This document shows, one piece after another, positions 1 through 6,502 of a stretch of 8,972 nucleotides of DNA. A program made the translations under genes and the position numbers. The stretch covers positions 1 through 8,972 of the forward strand of contig JAILHX010000154.1 of the NCBI GenBank assembly GCA_024695565.1, written 5' to 3'. Below the pieces are notes generated by a model. That model was not told where the DNA came from and searched no databases. It saw only the letters and a list, made by a program, of their open reading frames with translations. The stretch comes from Saccharofermentans sp. (GTDB lineage Bacteria; Bacillota_A; Clostridia; Saccharofermentanales; Saccharofermentanaceae). Every line of letters starts with the position of its first letter. The stretch's first letter is position 1.

Positions 1-105
1 GGCGGCTTCTTAACTTGCGCAGTCTATGACGACATCGGCTGCGGAGGTCCCGGGAGGTGGGACAGCTTCGCAGCCGAATGTGACTTTGCAGTAATGAAAT
101 TCTGA
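1..105 (+). CDS. 3' end of an unidentified gene (partial, 34 codons)
   Basis: Frame 1 is open from the window edge to a TGA at 103-105 and gives a 34-residue C-terminus, beginning GGFLTCAVYDD and ending ECDFAVMKF. It contains three cysteines and a Gly/Pro-rich turn (IGCGGPGRW). Codon content looks like real coding sequence, but the tail is too short for me to assign a family. No hairpin with a T-run follows in the 83 bp before the convergent lipoprotein gene ends, so a terminator is not evident. It could be the end of a secreted or carbohydrate-active protein, but that is only a guess from the Trp/Gly/Cys-rich composition. Confidence 0.5.
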   Translation, partial: GGFLTCAVYDDIGCGGPGRWDSFAAECDFAVMKF

Positions 106-188
106 CCGTTATTAATTGTTCCTTTATCCTTGATCTGCGACCCTTATCTCCATCTATCAGATTTCAGACTGCTTATATGGAACAGGGC

Positions 189-1292
189 TTATTCCTTTCC
201 CTCTTCTTTCTTTTCAGCGGAAGGATCTTCCTTCTTCTCTTCCTTCTTCTCTTCTGCCTTCTTAGAAGCTTCTGACTGTGCTCGTGCCTTTGCTCTCTTC
301 TTCTTAACATTAACGACGATCACGATAACTACGACCGCTCCAATAAGAAGAAATACGCCGAGGACGATGAGACCCGGAATAGCTGCTATAAGATCAAGCA
401 CGAGGTCCTGGAAAAACTCAATCGTTCTCTCCTTTGTATCTGCGAACTGGTCTGCGATCCTCTCATCGAAAGTAACGACGTGCGGTTCTTCAATAACTGT
501 TTCTTCGATTACTTCAGAAAGAGAGAGTGTGAGTGTTGCGTAGAGAACCTGGTTCTCGAGGACTCTGATGTAAGATTCATCGCTCTCGATCTCGTATCTG
601 ACTTCTGTAAGTCTTTGCTGAAGAGAAAAGATAGTATCGAGATCTTCAGCTTCTTCCAAAAGCTTCATAAGCTGGTCGTACTCAACTCTCAAAGATTCGA
701 TTCTTGCCTGTGTATCAACGTACTGAAGTGTAACGTCTGTAGATGTCTCGCTGGATGACAGGATCGTGCATGAGTTTCCGACCTTCTCAATGAGGCTGTC
801 CAACTGGTCAGCAGGAACGCGCACCGTGTAGTAAGCCGTGCGGAGATCCTTGTCCTTGCCTGTGCCGTACATGGAAGAATTCTCGATGTATCCGCCGAGC
901 GCCTTTACCTGTGCTTCGAGATCGGTCTTAACCTTATTGAATTCCAATGTCTCCGCAGAGATCGATACAGTCCTGATAAGAAGTCTTCCCTGCTCGGGAT
1001 CGACATTGACTTCGTTGTTGATCTCGTCTGATATCGTTGATCCGCCGTTGCTTACTGTTGAACGGCTGTCGGACATCTCCCAGTCCTCTCCTTCGTATCC
1101 GTATTCGTAATCGCCTTTGGAAAAATCTCCTGCGGCTTCCAGATAATACTCGCCGGCTATCGTTGTTGCCGCCGGCTCATCGTAGTATTCACCGTGATTA
1201 TTAGTGCCTGATTTCTGCGTGCTCGCGCATCCCGCGATCGTTGATATCGCTACTACTCCCGCAATAATGGGAATCAATATTTTCTTCTTCAT
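189..1292 (-). CDS. DUF4349 family membrane-anchored lipoprotein
   Basis: A 367-residue surface protein of unknown function. It starts with a lipoprotein signal peptide: MKKK, a hydrophobic core, and a lipobox IAGC with the acylated cysteine at residue 22. An acidic, Tyr- and Ser-rich linker (about 25-100) follows. Residues about 103-262 match the DUF4349 pattern: RTVSISAETLEF, LGGYIENSS, YYTVRVPADQLD, then a heptad-like helical stretch (about 195-247), then LYATLTLSLSE. A transmembrane segment lies at about 303-329 (LIAAIPGLIVLGVFLLIGAV), followed by a basic KKKRAKAR stop-transfer and a Glu/Lys-rich cytoplasmic tail. The lipid anchor plus TM helix would tether the domain outside the membrane at both ends. 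The ATG at 1292 is preferred over an in-frame ATG five codons earlier, because GGAGG lies 8 nt before the later one. Family assignment is by recognition of the pattern; the function is not known. It appears monocistronic. Confidence 0.85.
   Translation of the reverse strand: MKKKILIPIIAGVVAISTIAGCASTQKSGTNNHGEYYDEPAATTIAGEYYLEAAGDFSKGDYEYGYEGEDWEMSDSRSTVSNGGSTISDEINNEVNVDPEQGRLLIRTVSISAETLEFNKVKTDLEAQVKALGGYIENSSMYGTGKDKDLRTAYYTVRVPADQLDSLIEKVGNSCTILSSSETSTDVTLQYVDTQARIESLRVEYDQLMKLLEEAEDLDTIFSLQQRLTEVRYEIESDESYIRVLENQVLYATLTLSLSEVIEETVIEEPHVVTFDERIADQFADTKERTIEFFQDLVLDLIAAIPGLIVLGVFLLIGAVVVIVIVVNVKKKRAKARAQSEASKKAEEKKEEKKEDPSAEKKEEGKE
230..253. repeat. Two perfect 12-bp tandem units in the lipoprotein tail
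   Basis: The unit CCTTCTTCTCTT occurs twice head to tail (230-241 and 242-253). It lies in a longer pyrimidine-rich stretch of the + strand from about 195 to 262. On the coding strand it encodes the repeated Glu/Lys clusters of the cytoplasmic tail (EEKKEEKKE). The 12-bp unit preserves the reading frame, so copy changes would only lengthen or shorten the charged tail. Confidence 0.8.
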
Positions 1293-1300
1293 AAGTCTAT

Positions 1301-1305
1301 CCTCC
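1301..1305 (-). promoter_or_regulatory. Ribosome binding site deciding the DUF4349 start
   Basis: GGAGG on the - strand, 8 nt before the ATG at 1290-1292. It overlaps the alternative upstream ATG (1305-1307), which therefore cannot use it. This supports the shorter protein that begins directly with MKKK and a normal lipoprotein signal peptide. Confidence 0.75.
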
Positions 1306-1368
1306 ATAACCTGACTTTTGGTTTGCTACCATAAATACAGTTCGACTTTTGGATATGTTGCACCCTGC

Positions 1369-1397
1369 TCGAAAATTCTTTCCTCTAGCTTTATACT
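1369..1397 (+). promoter_or_regulatory. Candidate promoter of the FkbM-phosphoesterase unit
   Basis: A -35-like TCGAAA (1369-1374, 4 of 6 matches to TTGACA), a 17-bp spacer, and a -10-like TATACT (1392-1397, 5 of 6 matches to TATAAT). Transcription would start about 7 nt after the -10, at 1404-1405, which is the first base of the methyltransferase ATG. No purine-rich ribosome site lies between the -10 and the ATG, so the mRNA may be leaderless. The call rests on two hexamers and spacing only. Confidence 0.4.
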
Positions 1398-1404
1398 TAT
1401 CCCT

Positions 1405-2490
1405 ATGAACATCGCGAAAACAACAACAGATCTCTGGGAATACCTGGCGGAACAACGCCGCCCCATCGCCCTCTACGGCACCGGCGACGGCGCTGACAAG
1501 ATCATCGCCGTGCTTGATAAATACGGAATCAAAGACCTGATCGCCGCAGTATTTGCGAGCGACGGCTTTGTACGCGACCGCATGTTCCACGAATACAAAG
1601 TCATCTCCTATGACGAATGCTGCAGGACGCTCCCTGATGACTTCATCGTCCTGGTCTGCTTCGGTTCATCAAGACCTGAAGTGCTCTCGTTTGTAGAAAA
1701 GATCGCATCGGAAAGAGAACTCTATGTACCTGACGTTCCTGTATATGGCAACGTTCTGTTCTCACGTGATTACTATGAATCGAACGAGGCTGCGATCGAA
1801 GAGGTTCTGTCTGAACTTGCAGACGATGCTTCACGCAGCTGCTATATCAATTACATAAACTACAAGCTTACGGGCAACATGAAATATCTTGCTCTTGCAG
1901 AGTCTGATCCTGACAATGAATTCAATTTGCTGGATGGTATTAAGCCCGGCTGTTTTATCGATCTCGGTGCTTACTACGGTGACACTCTGATGCGTTACTT
2001 AAACAGATATCCGCGTCTTAAATCCGCTGTTGCAGTAGAGCCTGAGATACACTCATATAAAAAGCTTAAAGCATGCGCGGAAGACTTGGATGACGACTTC
2101 GATATTACCTGCATCAATGCGCTTGCAGGCGATAAATGCGGAACTGAACTCGTATCAAATTCCAGAGGCCGCGGAACGCGCGCTTCAGTTAACAGCAATG
2201 TGGAATTAAAGAACATGCGCGAGATAAAAGTCATATCGGTCGACTCGCTCATGCTTGATAATGTGAGCTTCATTAAGTTCGATGTTGAAGGCTCTGAAAG
2301 CGCTGCAATTGAAGGTGCAAGAGAGACGATCCTGAAGTGCCGTCCTGTCATGAAGATAGCGTGCTATCACAGGAGTGAGGATGTTTTCGAGATTGTGAAA
2401 AAAGTGCTCGAGATAAGGCCCGACTACAAAGTCTATATGCGCCACACCAGATGCATCCCGGGCTGGGACACGGACTTCTATTTTGTGTGA
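1405..2490 (+). CDS. FkbM family SAM-dependent methyltransferase with N-terminal Rossmann-like domain
   Basis: A predicted cytoplasmic methyltransferase of 361 residues. Residues about 18-125 form a Rossmann-like unit with a glycine-rich loop (ALYGTGDGAD, 22-31) and a later VLVCFGSS strand-turn, as often precedes the FkbM domain. The catalytic domain begins with SAM motif I, FIDLGAYYGDT (184-194), followed by the acidic motif VEPE (211-214). FIKFDVEGSE (about 290-298) is the FkbM (Methyltransf_21) signature, and a C-terminal region ends in WDTDFYFV. FkbM enzymes usually O-methylate sugars or polyketide hydroxyls; the substrate here cannot be told. The ATG at 1405 is the only ATG ahead of the conserved sequence; the frame extends upstream only through a TTG at 1318 that lacks a ribosome site. 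No Shine-Dalgarno precedes 1405 either. The downstream phosphoesterase starts 10 nt after the stop, so the two are probably co-transcribed. Confidence 0.85.
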   Translation: MNIAKTTTDLWEYLAEQRRPIALYGTGDGADKIIAVLDKYGIKDLIAAVFASDGFVRDRMFHEYKVISYDECCRTLPDDFIVLVCFGSSRPEVLSFVEKIASERELYVPDVPVYGNVLFSRDYYESNEAAIEEVLSELADDASRSCYINYINYKLTGNMKYLALAESDPDNEFNLLDGIKPGCFIDLGAYYGDTLMRYLNRYPRLKSAVAVEPEIHSYKKLKACAEDLDDDFDITCINALAGDKCGTELVSNSRGRGTRASVNSNVELKNMREIKVISVDSLMLDNVSFIKFDVEGSESAAIEGARETILKCRPVMKIACYHRSEDVFEIVKKVLEIRPDYKVYMRHTRCIPGWDTDFYFV

Positions 2491-2500
2491 GGATTACTGG

Positions 2501-3052
2501 ATGAAGATACTGATCGTAAGTGACTCGCACGGCAACAACGGCCCCCTCAGGACAGCGATAATGAGAGAAAATCCCGACATGCTGATACACCTGGGAGACT
2601 CGGAATACAGAGTCTCAGAGATTGCAAAATGGGCAGGGTCTCCGAAGACGCCGTGCGTCTTCGTTAAGGGCAACTGCGACATCTATTCTTACGATCCTTC
2701 AATCGTAAAACCGTCCGCTGTATTCGAACTCAAAGGCCATAAAATTTTCTGCGCGCACGGGCACATGCAGCGCGTAAACTACGGCCTTCTGACATTGTCT
2801 CTGACCGCACAGGAACAGGGGTGCGACATCTGCATGTTCGGCCACACCCACGTCCCCTACGACAGCTTCGGCGATGCAGTCTCTGCCTTCAGCCGCTATT
2901 ACGAATCGGGCTTTGGCATGTCATCTTCCGGCCCGCGAATCTTAAATCCCGGATCTATCTCTCTTCCACGCGGGGGATCTTCGCGCGGCTACATGATAAT
3001 GGACATGGAAGACGACGGCCGTTATGACGTCAGGTACTGTCTGGTCGATTAG
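2501..3052 (+). CDS. YfcE/MJ0936-family metallophosphoesterase
   Basis: A 183-residue metal-dependent phosphodiesterase, close to the usual 160-190 residues of the family. The calcineurin-like metal-binding motifs appear in order: D8-x-H10 (VSDSHGN), GD at 32-33 (HLGDSE), GNCD (57-60), the histidines of CAHGH (84-88), and GHTH (114-117). The family tail NPGSISLPRG (149-158) follows. Members bind two metal ions, often manganese, and hydrolyse phosphodiesters in vitro; the natural substrate is generally unknown. Between GHTHVP and NPGS there is an extra Ser/Gly/Tyr-rich stretch (about 121-146) longer than in typical members. The ATG at 2501 follows GAGGA (2489-2493) at 7 nt, and this site overlaps the stop codon of the methyltransferase gene, consistent with translational coupling. 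An upstream in-frame start at 2483 lies within the preceding gene and is less likely. The 34 bp to the next, convergent gene contain no clear terminator. Confidence 0.88.
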   Translation: MKILIVSDSHGNNGPLRTAIMRENPDMLIHLGDSEYRVSEIAKWAGSPKTPCVFVKGNCDIYSYDPSIVKPSAVFELKGHKIFCAHGHMQRVNYGLLTLSLTAQEQGCDICMFGHTHVPYDSFGDAVSAFSRYYESGFGMSSSGPRILNPGSISLPRGGSSRGYMIMDMEDDGRYDVRYCLVD

Positions 3053-3086
3053 CGTTTGTTCTGCCTTAGTGGATGAAGTTGAAATC

Positions 3087-4241
3087 TCAGCCGGCTTTTT
3101 TTGCGAGTCCTGAATATATTTCTTCGCAGGCCTTAGTGTATTTTTCCGAGGTATAATTCTGCAAAATGGTCTTCTTGGCGTTTTGGCCTATGGTCTCACG
3201 CATCTGCCTGTCTTCTGAGAGAAGCTTTGCATAACGCAGGAATTCTTCTTTGTTGTTATAAACAAAACCGTTATTTCCGTTCTTGATCACGCCATCAAAA
3301 CAGGTATCATTATGGCAAAGAACAGGCAGAGAACAGGACATGGCCTCGAGATAAGTTAAGCCCTGTGTCTCACTTAAAGATGAGTTTAAGAAAATGTCTC
3401 CTGCCAGATAATAATTCTGCGCTTCATTGTGAGGAACCATTCCGGTGAATATCACCCGGTCAGAGATACCGAGTTTTTCACAGTATTTCTCGATCTTTTT
3501 TCTGTATGGACCGTCGCCGACGACCATGAGACGGTAATCTTTCATCTCGTCGCAGGAAACAAAATCCATCAGTTCCTCAATGTTTTTCTCTTTTGCAACT
3601 CTGCCAAGATAAAGGAAGACGCACTCATCCTTTTTTATTCCGTGTTCTTCACGGAGCTTATCGCGGTAACTGATGCTGGTCTCGGTAAAGAATGTATCAT
3701 TAATGGCGCTCGGAACAACTGATATCGGACTCAGGATATGAAACCTGTTCAACATGTTAACGGTTTTTTGGGTTGGAGCAATAAACATGCTTGCCTTTTT
3801 TGAAACTCTGCGGATAATGCCGGGAAGCATAAGCTTCATTATGGGACCGCCGCCCATCGGCACATAATTCATGTAAGCTTCATAAAAAGTGTGGTATGTG
3901 TGTATGATCGGCGCACCGGTCTTTCGCGAAATATAAGCAGCATATCTGAATGTGGATAACTCACAATGAGTATGTATTATGTCAGGCTTCCAGTCGATCA
4001 GTTCGCGTATCATGCTGCTCCTTGAGAAGAATGCTATTCTTGCCTGGGGGTAAACGATCGAAGCGCTGAATGACGGAATATAATATACATTCCCGTCCTT
4101 CTTTTCCTTATGGGTATTAGAGAGAGTCAGAATCTTAACATCATGCCCGTTGTTCTTCAGTCCGCCGGCCAATGCCTTAACAGAAGAAACAACTCCGCTG
4201 ATGCTCGGATCATACAAATCTGATGTAATAAGAATCTTCAA
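3087..4241 (-). CDS. GT4 glycosyltransferase, probable diacylglycerol glycosyltransferase
   Basis: A 384-residue GT-B fold enzyme of family GT4. The N-terminal start MKILITSDLYDPSISGVVSS (1-20) carries the loop typical of lipid-directed GT4 enzymes. HTHCELS (90-96) and HTYHTFY (114-120) follow. The C-terminal nucleotide-sugar domain has YLGRVAKEKN (211-220), VGDGPYR (241-247), and the EX7E catalytic pair E291/E299 in SLSETQGLTYLEAM. The ETQGLT form of that motif and the start sequence resemble the alMGS/LafA group, which moves a sugar from UDP-sugar to diacylglycerol at the inner membrane face. That assignment is inferred; mannosyltransferases of the PimB type are the main alternative. No signal peptide or TM helix is seen, as expected for a peripheral enzyme. 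The start is TTG at 4241; no ATG or GTG occurs in frame before the upstream stop, and the ribosome site (GAAGAGAG) is weak. It diverges from the GT2-GT4 fusion gene. Confidence 0.85.
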   Translation of the reverse strand: MKILITSDLYDPSISGVVSSVKALAGGLKNNGHDVKILTLSNTHKEKKDGNVYYIPSFSASIVYPQARIAFFSRSSMIRELIDWKPDIIHTHCELSTFRYAAYISRKTGAPIIHTYHTFYEAYMNYVPMGGGPIMKLMLPGIIRRVSKKASMFIAPTQKTVNMLNRFHILSPISVVPSAINDTFFTETSISYRDKLREEHGIKKDECVFLYLGRVAKEKNIEELMDFVSCDEMKDYRLMVVGDGPYRKKIEKYCEKLGISDRVIFTGMVPHNEAQNYYLAGDIFLNSSLSETQGLTYLEAMSCSLPVLCHNDTCFDGVIKNGNNGFVYNNKEEFLRYAKLLSEDRQMRETIGQNAKKTILQNYTSEKYTKACEEIYSGLAKKAG

Positions 4242-4270
4242 AACCGCACTCTCTTCCGCCCACCCGCAAG

Positions 4271-4321
4271 GGGAATATTGGATTATTATACATCATAATT
4301 TTTATTATTATAGATATTCCC
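4271..4321. repeat. 8-bp inverted repeat bracketing the divergent promoter region
   Basis: GGGAATAT (4271-4278) and its exact reverse complement ATATTCCC (4314-4321) are 35 bp apart on either side of an AT-only-like core. The left arm falls at the predicted transcription start of the - strand gene. The right arm falls just before the + strand extended -10. The placement would suit a two-site operator or a cruciform, but 8 bp could arise by chance. Confidence 0.4.
4285..4290 (-). promoter_or_regulatory. Candidate -10 of the divergent GT4 gene
   Basis: A perfect TATAAT on the - strand (4285-4290), 44 bp before the TTG start, giving a predicted leader of about 37 nt. A second perfect TATAAT lies at 4307-4312 on the same strand. 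Neither has a good -35 hexamer at 16-18 bp. The whole stretch 4274-4320 is very AT-rich, so chance matches are likely; the call is tentative. Confidence 0.35.
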
Positions 4322-4326
4322 TGTTA

Positions 4327-4335
4327 TGCTAAAAT
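4327..4335 (+). promoter_or_regulatory. Candidate extended -10 promoter of the GT2-GT4/flippase unit
   Basis: TGCTAAAAT is a TGn extension followed by TAAAAT (5 of 6 matches to TATAAT). The region 17 bp upstream (4307-4312, ATTATA) matches TTGACA at only 3 positions, which is tolerable with an extended -10. The predicted start near 4342 gives a leader of about 40 nt before the GTG at 4383. No strong ribosome site is present in that leader. Confidence 0.4.
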
Positions 4336-4382
4336 GAATGTTGCCTGTTAACCAAAAGCAATCCTGAAGAAATAATGCGCCT

Positions 4383-6479
4383 GTGGAAAATAAATTTAAA
4401 GTCACAATAATCATCCCTGCCAATAATGCCGAATCAACTTTAGGCAATACAATAGACAGCGCTGTTAATCAGACATATAAAGATCTCGAGATAATTGTTG
4501 TAAACGACGGGTCAGATGACAGAACCCAAATGATCGCCGATGAATACAGCGAAGCTGACAGCAGGATAACCGTTTTGTCACACGATAAGAACCGTGGCGT
4601 TTCCGCAGCCCGTAACACAGGTCTTCGTGCTGCAACCGGCGACTATATAATGTTTTTGGACGCCGACGATGAGCTGGTCCCGGACGCCGTAAAATACTGT
4701 CTCGCTGCTGCACTGCATTATAAAGCGGATTATGTGGATTCCTATCAGGTCGTTCACCTGTCAGACAGTAACGGCTCCGTCAAAACATTTACGGAAGCAA
4801 AACTGCCGGAAAAGGCCCGGGAATACGGAAGCATAAATGACTCACCTGAAATAGCTGATATGTATTGGTATGTAAAAGGAAAGCTTTTCAGGAGATCTCT
4901 CATTCAGGATGTTTTTTTCGATGAATCAATGGATATTTATGAAGACCTGGTTTTCGATATGCTTATTAAATCAAAACTCGAAAACTACGTATTTCTTAAA
5001 GAGCCCGTTTACCACTATCACCAGAGCATTTCCTCTTACGTAAACACAAGAGGAAAACAGCACCTCTTATATCTTCAGGCAATAGAAAAGATCAAGCCTG
5101 TATATTCAAGAAAACCAGCCGAAGTCAGAGACAGGGTTTATTCGCTGCTCTATAAAAACGCGGTTTTGGCTATACTGTTCAAACTGCAAACTCAAAACGG
5201 GAAAAAGGCCGATCTGAAAACTGTCAGAAGAGCATTAATGAAGCTTGATGATCTGCTTCCCGATGCAAGAAACAATCCCCTGATCCCAAAAGCGTTAACA
5301 GCTCTGACAAACAGATGTATCAGAAGCAGTGCTTTCTTAAACCTCGTCTATTCGTTCACTTCGAAGATCAACGGAATCAAACTGTATTTTAATCATTTGG
5401 ATTTGCATAACCATTGTGACCCTGAGATCAGACAAAGCCTTATTGCAAAAAAGAAAGTCAGGATCAATATGCTTTCCATGGCTGATTCCGTCAAAGGCCA
5501 GGGCGTTGGAAGCGCTTATCTGGAGCTGTTGGGACTCATCAGGGAATATGGAAAAGATGATTTCGAATTGCAGATAAATGAATCCGTCAGGAATTCGGAT
5601 ATCGTTCATATCCATACCGTCGAACCAATCAATTTTATTAAGATGAAGCTTACGGATAAACCCGTCGTCGCTTATGTCCATTTCCTTCCCGAGACGCTTG
5701 ACGGTTCTCTTAAGATTCCCGGGATCTTTATGCAGATCTTCAAAAAGTATGTTGTGCATTTTTACGAGAGCGCAGATGTTCTTGTCGTCGTAAATCCTCA
5801 CTTCATAGACAAGCTCGCCGATATCGGTATAAGCAGGGAGAAAGTTGTATATATTCCGAATTTTGCAACGAAAAAGGAATACTACGAACTAAGCAGCGAC
5901 GAGAAAAAAGATGTCAGGGACCATCTGTTTGAGGAATACGGCATACCGCAGGATTCGTTCCTTGTTATGGGATGCGGACAGGTCCAGACCAGAAAAGGCG
6001 TTCTGGATTTTATTGAGATCGCCGAGAAGCTCAAAGACATTCAGTTCATCTGGGTCGGCGGTTTTTCGTTCGGAGTAATAACCGACGGATATAAGGAGCT
6101 CTCATACTATATGGAGAACCCGCCCGAAAATGTTACCTTCACGGGAATAGTATCATCAGATGAAATGAACCTTTACTATAACGCAGCAGACCTCCTGTTC
6201 ATTCCATCTTATAACGAGCTGTTCCCCATGACCATTCTGGAGTCGGCGAACACCAGGACGCCGATCCTTATGCGTAAACTTGATCTGTACCAGCCGATAC
6301 TCGGCAAAAATTATCTGAGCGGAAATGACAATGAGGATTTTGCCGCTAAAATAGAAAGACTTAAGAACGACAAAAAATACTATGCCGAAGCCAGTGAGTT
6401 CTCTTTGCGGATCTCACAATTCTACAGCGAAGAAAGAATATACAAAAAGTGGAAGAGGTTCTACCTGTCCTTACGGTAA
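4383..6479 (+). CDS. Bifunctional GT2-GT4 glycosyltransferase fusion (GT4 half CpoA/LafB-like)
   Basis: A 698-residue protein with two complete glycosyltransferase domains. Residues about 5-230 are GT2 (GT-A fold): VTIIIPANNAE, VVNDGSDDRT (39-48), RGVSAARNTG, the DxD-type FLDADDE (91-97), a YEDLVF motif (186-191) and VYHYHQSISS. A helical region (about 230-355) links to the GT4 domain (about 358-698) with INMLSMADSVKGQGVGSAY (361-379), YVHFLPETL (431-439), VVVNPHF, VYIPNF, GCGQVQTRKGV (530-540), VTFTGIV, and the EX7E pair E612/E620 in YNELFPMTILE. The KGQGVGSAY and YVHFLPETL motifs recall CpoA/LafB-type enzymes, which add the second sugar to monoglycosyl-diacylglycerol; there the protein normally starts near residue 360 here. 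The GT2 half may add a further sugar; its substrate is unknown. The start is GTG at 4383, the only start after the in-frame TGA at 4365-4367, and the ribosome site is poor. The flippase-like gene follows after 23 bp. Confidence 0.88.
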   Translation: MENKFKVTIIIPANNAESTLGNTIDSAVNQTYKDLEIIVVNDGSDDRTQMIADEYSEADSRITVLSHDKNRGVSAARNTGLRAATGDYIMFLDADDELVPDAVKYCLAAALHYKADYVDSYQVVHLSDSNGSVKTFTEAKLPEKAREYGSINDSPEIADMYWYVKGKLFRRSLIQDVFFDESMDIYEDLVFDMLIKSKLENYVFLKEPVYHYHQSISSYVNTRGKQHLLYLQAIEKIKPVYSRKPAEVRDRVYSLLYKNAVLAILFKLQTQNGKKADLKTVRRALMKLDDLLPDARNNPLIPKALTALTNRCIRSSAFLNLVYSFTSKINGIKLYFNHLDLHNHCDPEIRQSLIAKKKVRINMLSMADSVKGQGVGSAYLELLGLIREYGKDDFELQINESVRNSDIVHIHTVEPINFIKMKLTDKPVVAYVHFLPETLDGSLKIPGIFMQIFKKYVVHFYESADVLVVVNPHFIDKLADIGISREKVVYIPNFATKKEYYELSSDEKKDVRDHLFEEYGIPQDSFLVMGCGQVQTRKGVLDFIEIAEKLKDIQFIWVGGFSFGVITDGYKELSYYMENPPENVTFTGIVSSDEMNLYYNAADLLFIPSYNELFPMTILESANTRTPILMRKLDLYQPILGKNYLSGNDNEDFAAKIERLKNDKKYYAEASEFSLRISQFYSEERIYKKWKRFYLSLR

Positions 6480-6490
6480 GTGTGATTTAA

Positions 6491-6496
6491 AAGGAG
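6491..6496 (+). promoter_or_regulatory. Ribosome binding site fixing a TTG start
   Basis: AAGGAG, 6 nt before TTG at 6503-6505, in the 23-bp gap between the glycosyltransferase and flippase-like genes. The strong match and ideal spacing make this TTG a credible start; the next in-frame Met codon is residue 22, inside the first membrane helix. Confidence 0.8.
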
Positions 6497-6502
6497 TACT
6501 GT

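Noticed and set aside
130..543. Ser/Phe/Thr-rich 137-codon + strand frame opposite the lipoprotein gene
   Set aside because: Its Ser/Phe runs are the reverse reading of the Glu/Lys-rich tail and TM helix; the - strand protein has a signal peptide and DUF4349 motifs.
1313..1352. Direct repeat GACTTTTGG at 1313-1321 and 1344-1352 between the divergent genes
   Set aside because: Two 9-bp copies 31 bp apart could mark a regulator site, but there is no third copy, no symmetry and no clear relation to a promoter, so I give it no function.
1297..1590. 97-codon open frame on the - strand upstream of the lipoprotein gene
   Set aside because: It is antisense to the N-terminal domain of the methyltransferase, overlaps the start of the lipoprotein gene, and shows no protein family pattern.
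3089..3102. AGCCGGCT followed by six T, a possible terminator after the phosphoesterase gene
   Set aside because: The palindrome has no loop and cannot form a stable hairpin, and it lies inside the last codons of the convergent glycosyltransferase gene.
5337..5801. 154-codon open frame on the - strand inside the GT2-GT4 fusion gene
   Set aside because: It is antisense to a region with clear GT4 motifs (KGQGVGSAY, YVHFLPETL), has no recognisable domain of its own, and no good ribosome site was noted. It is a frame shadow.
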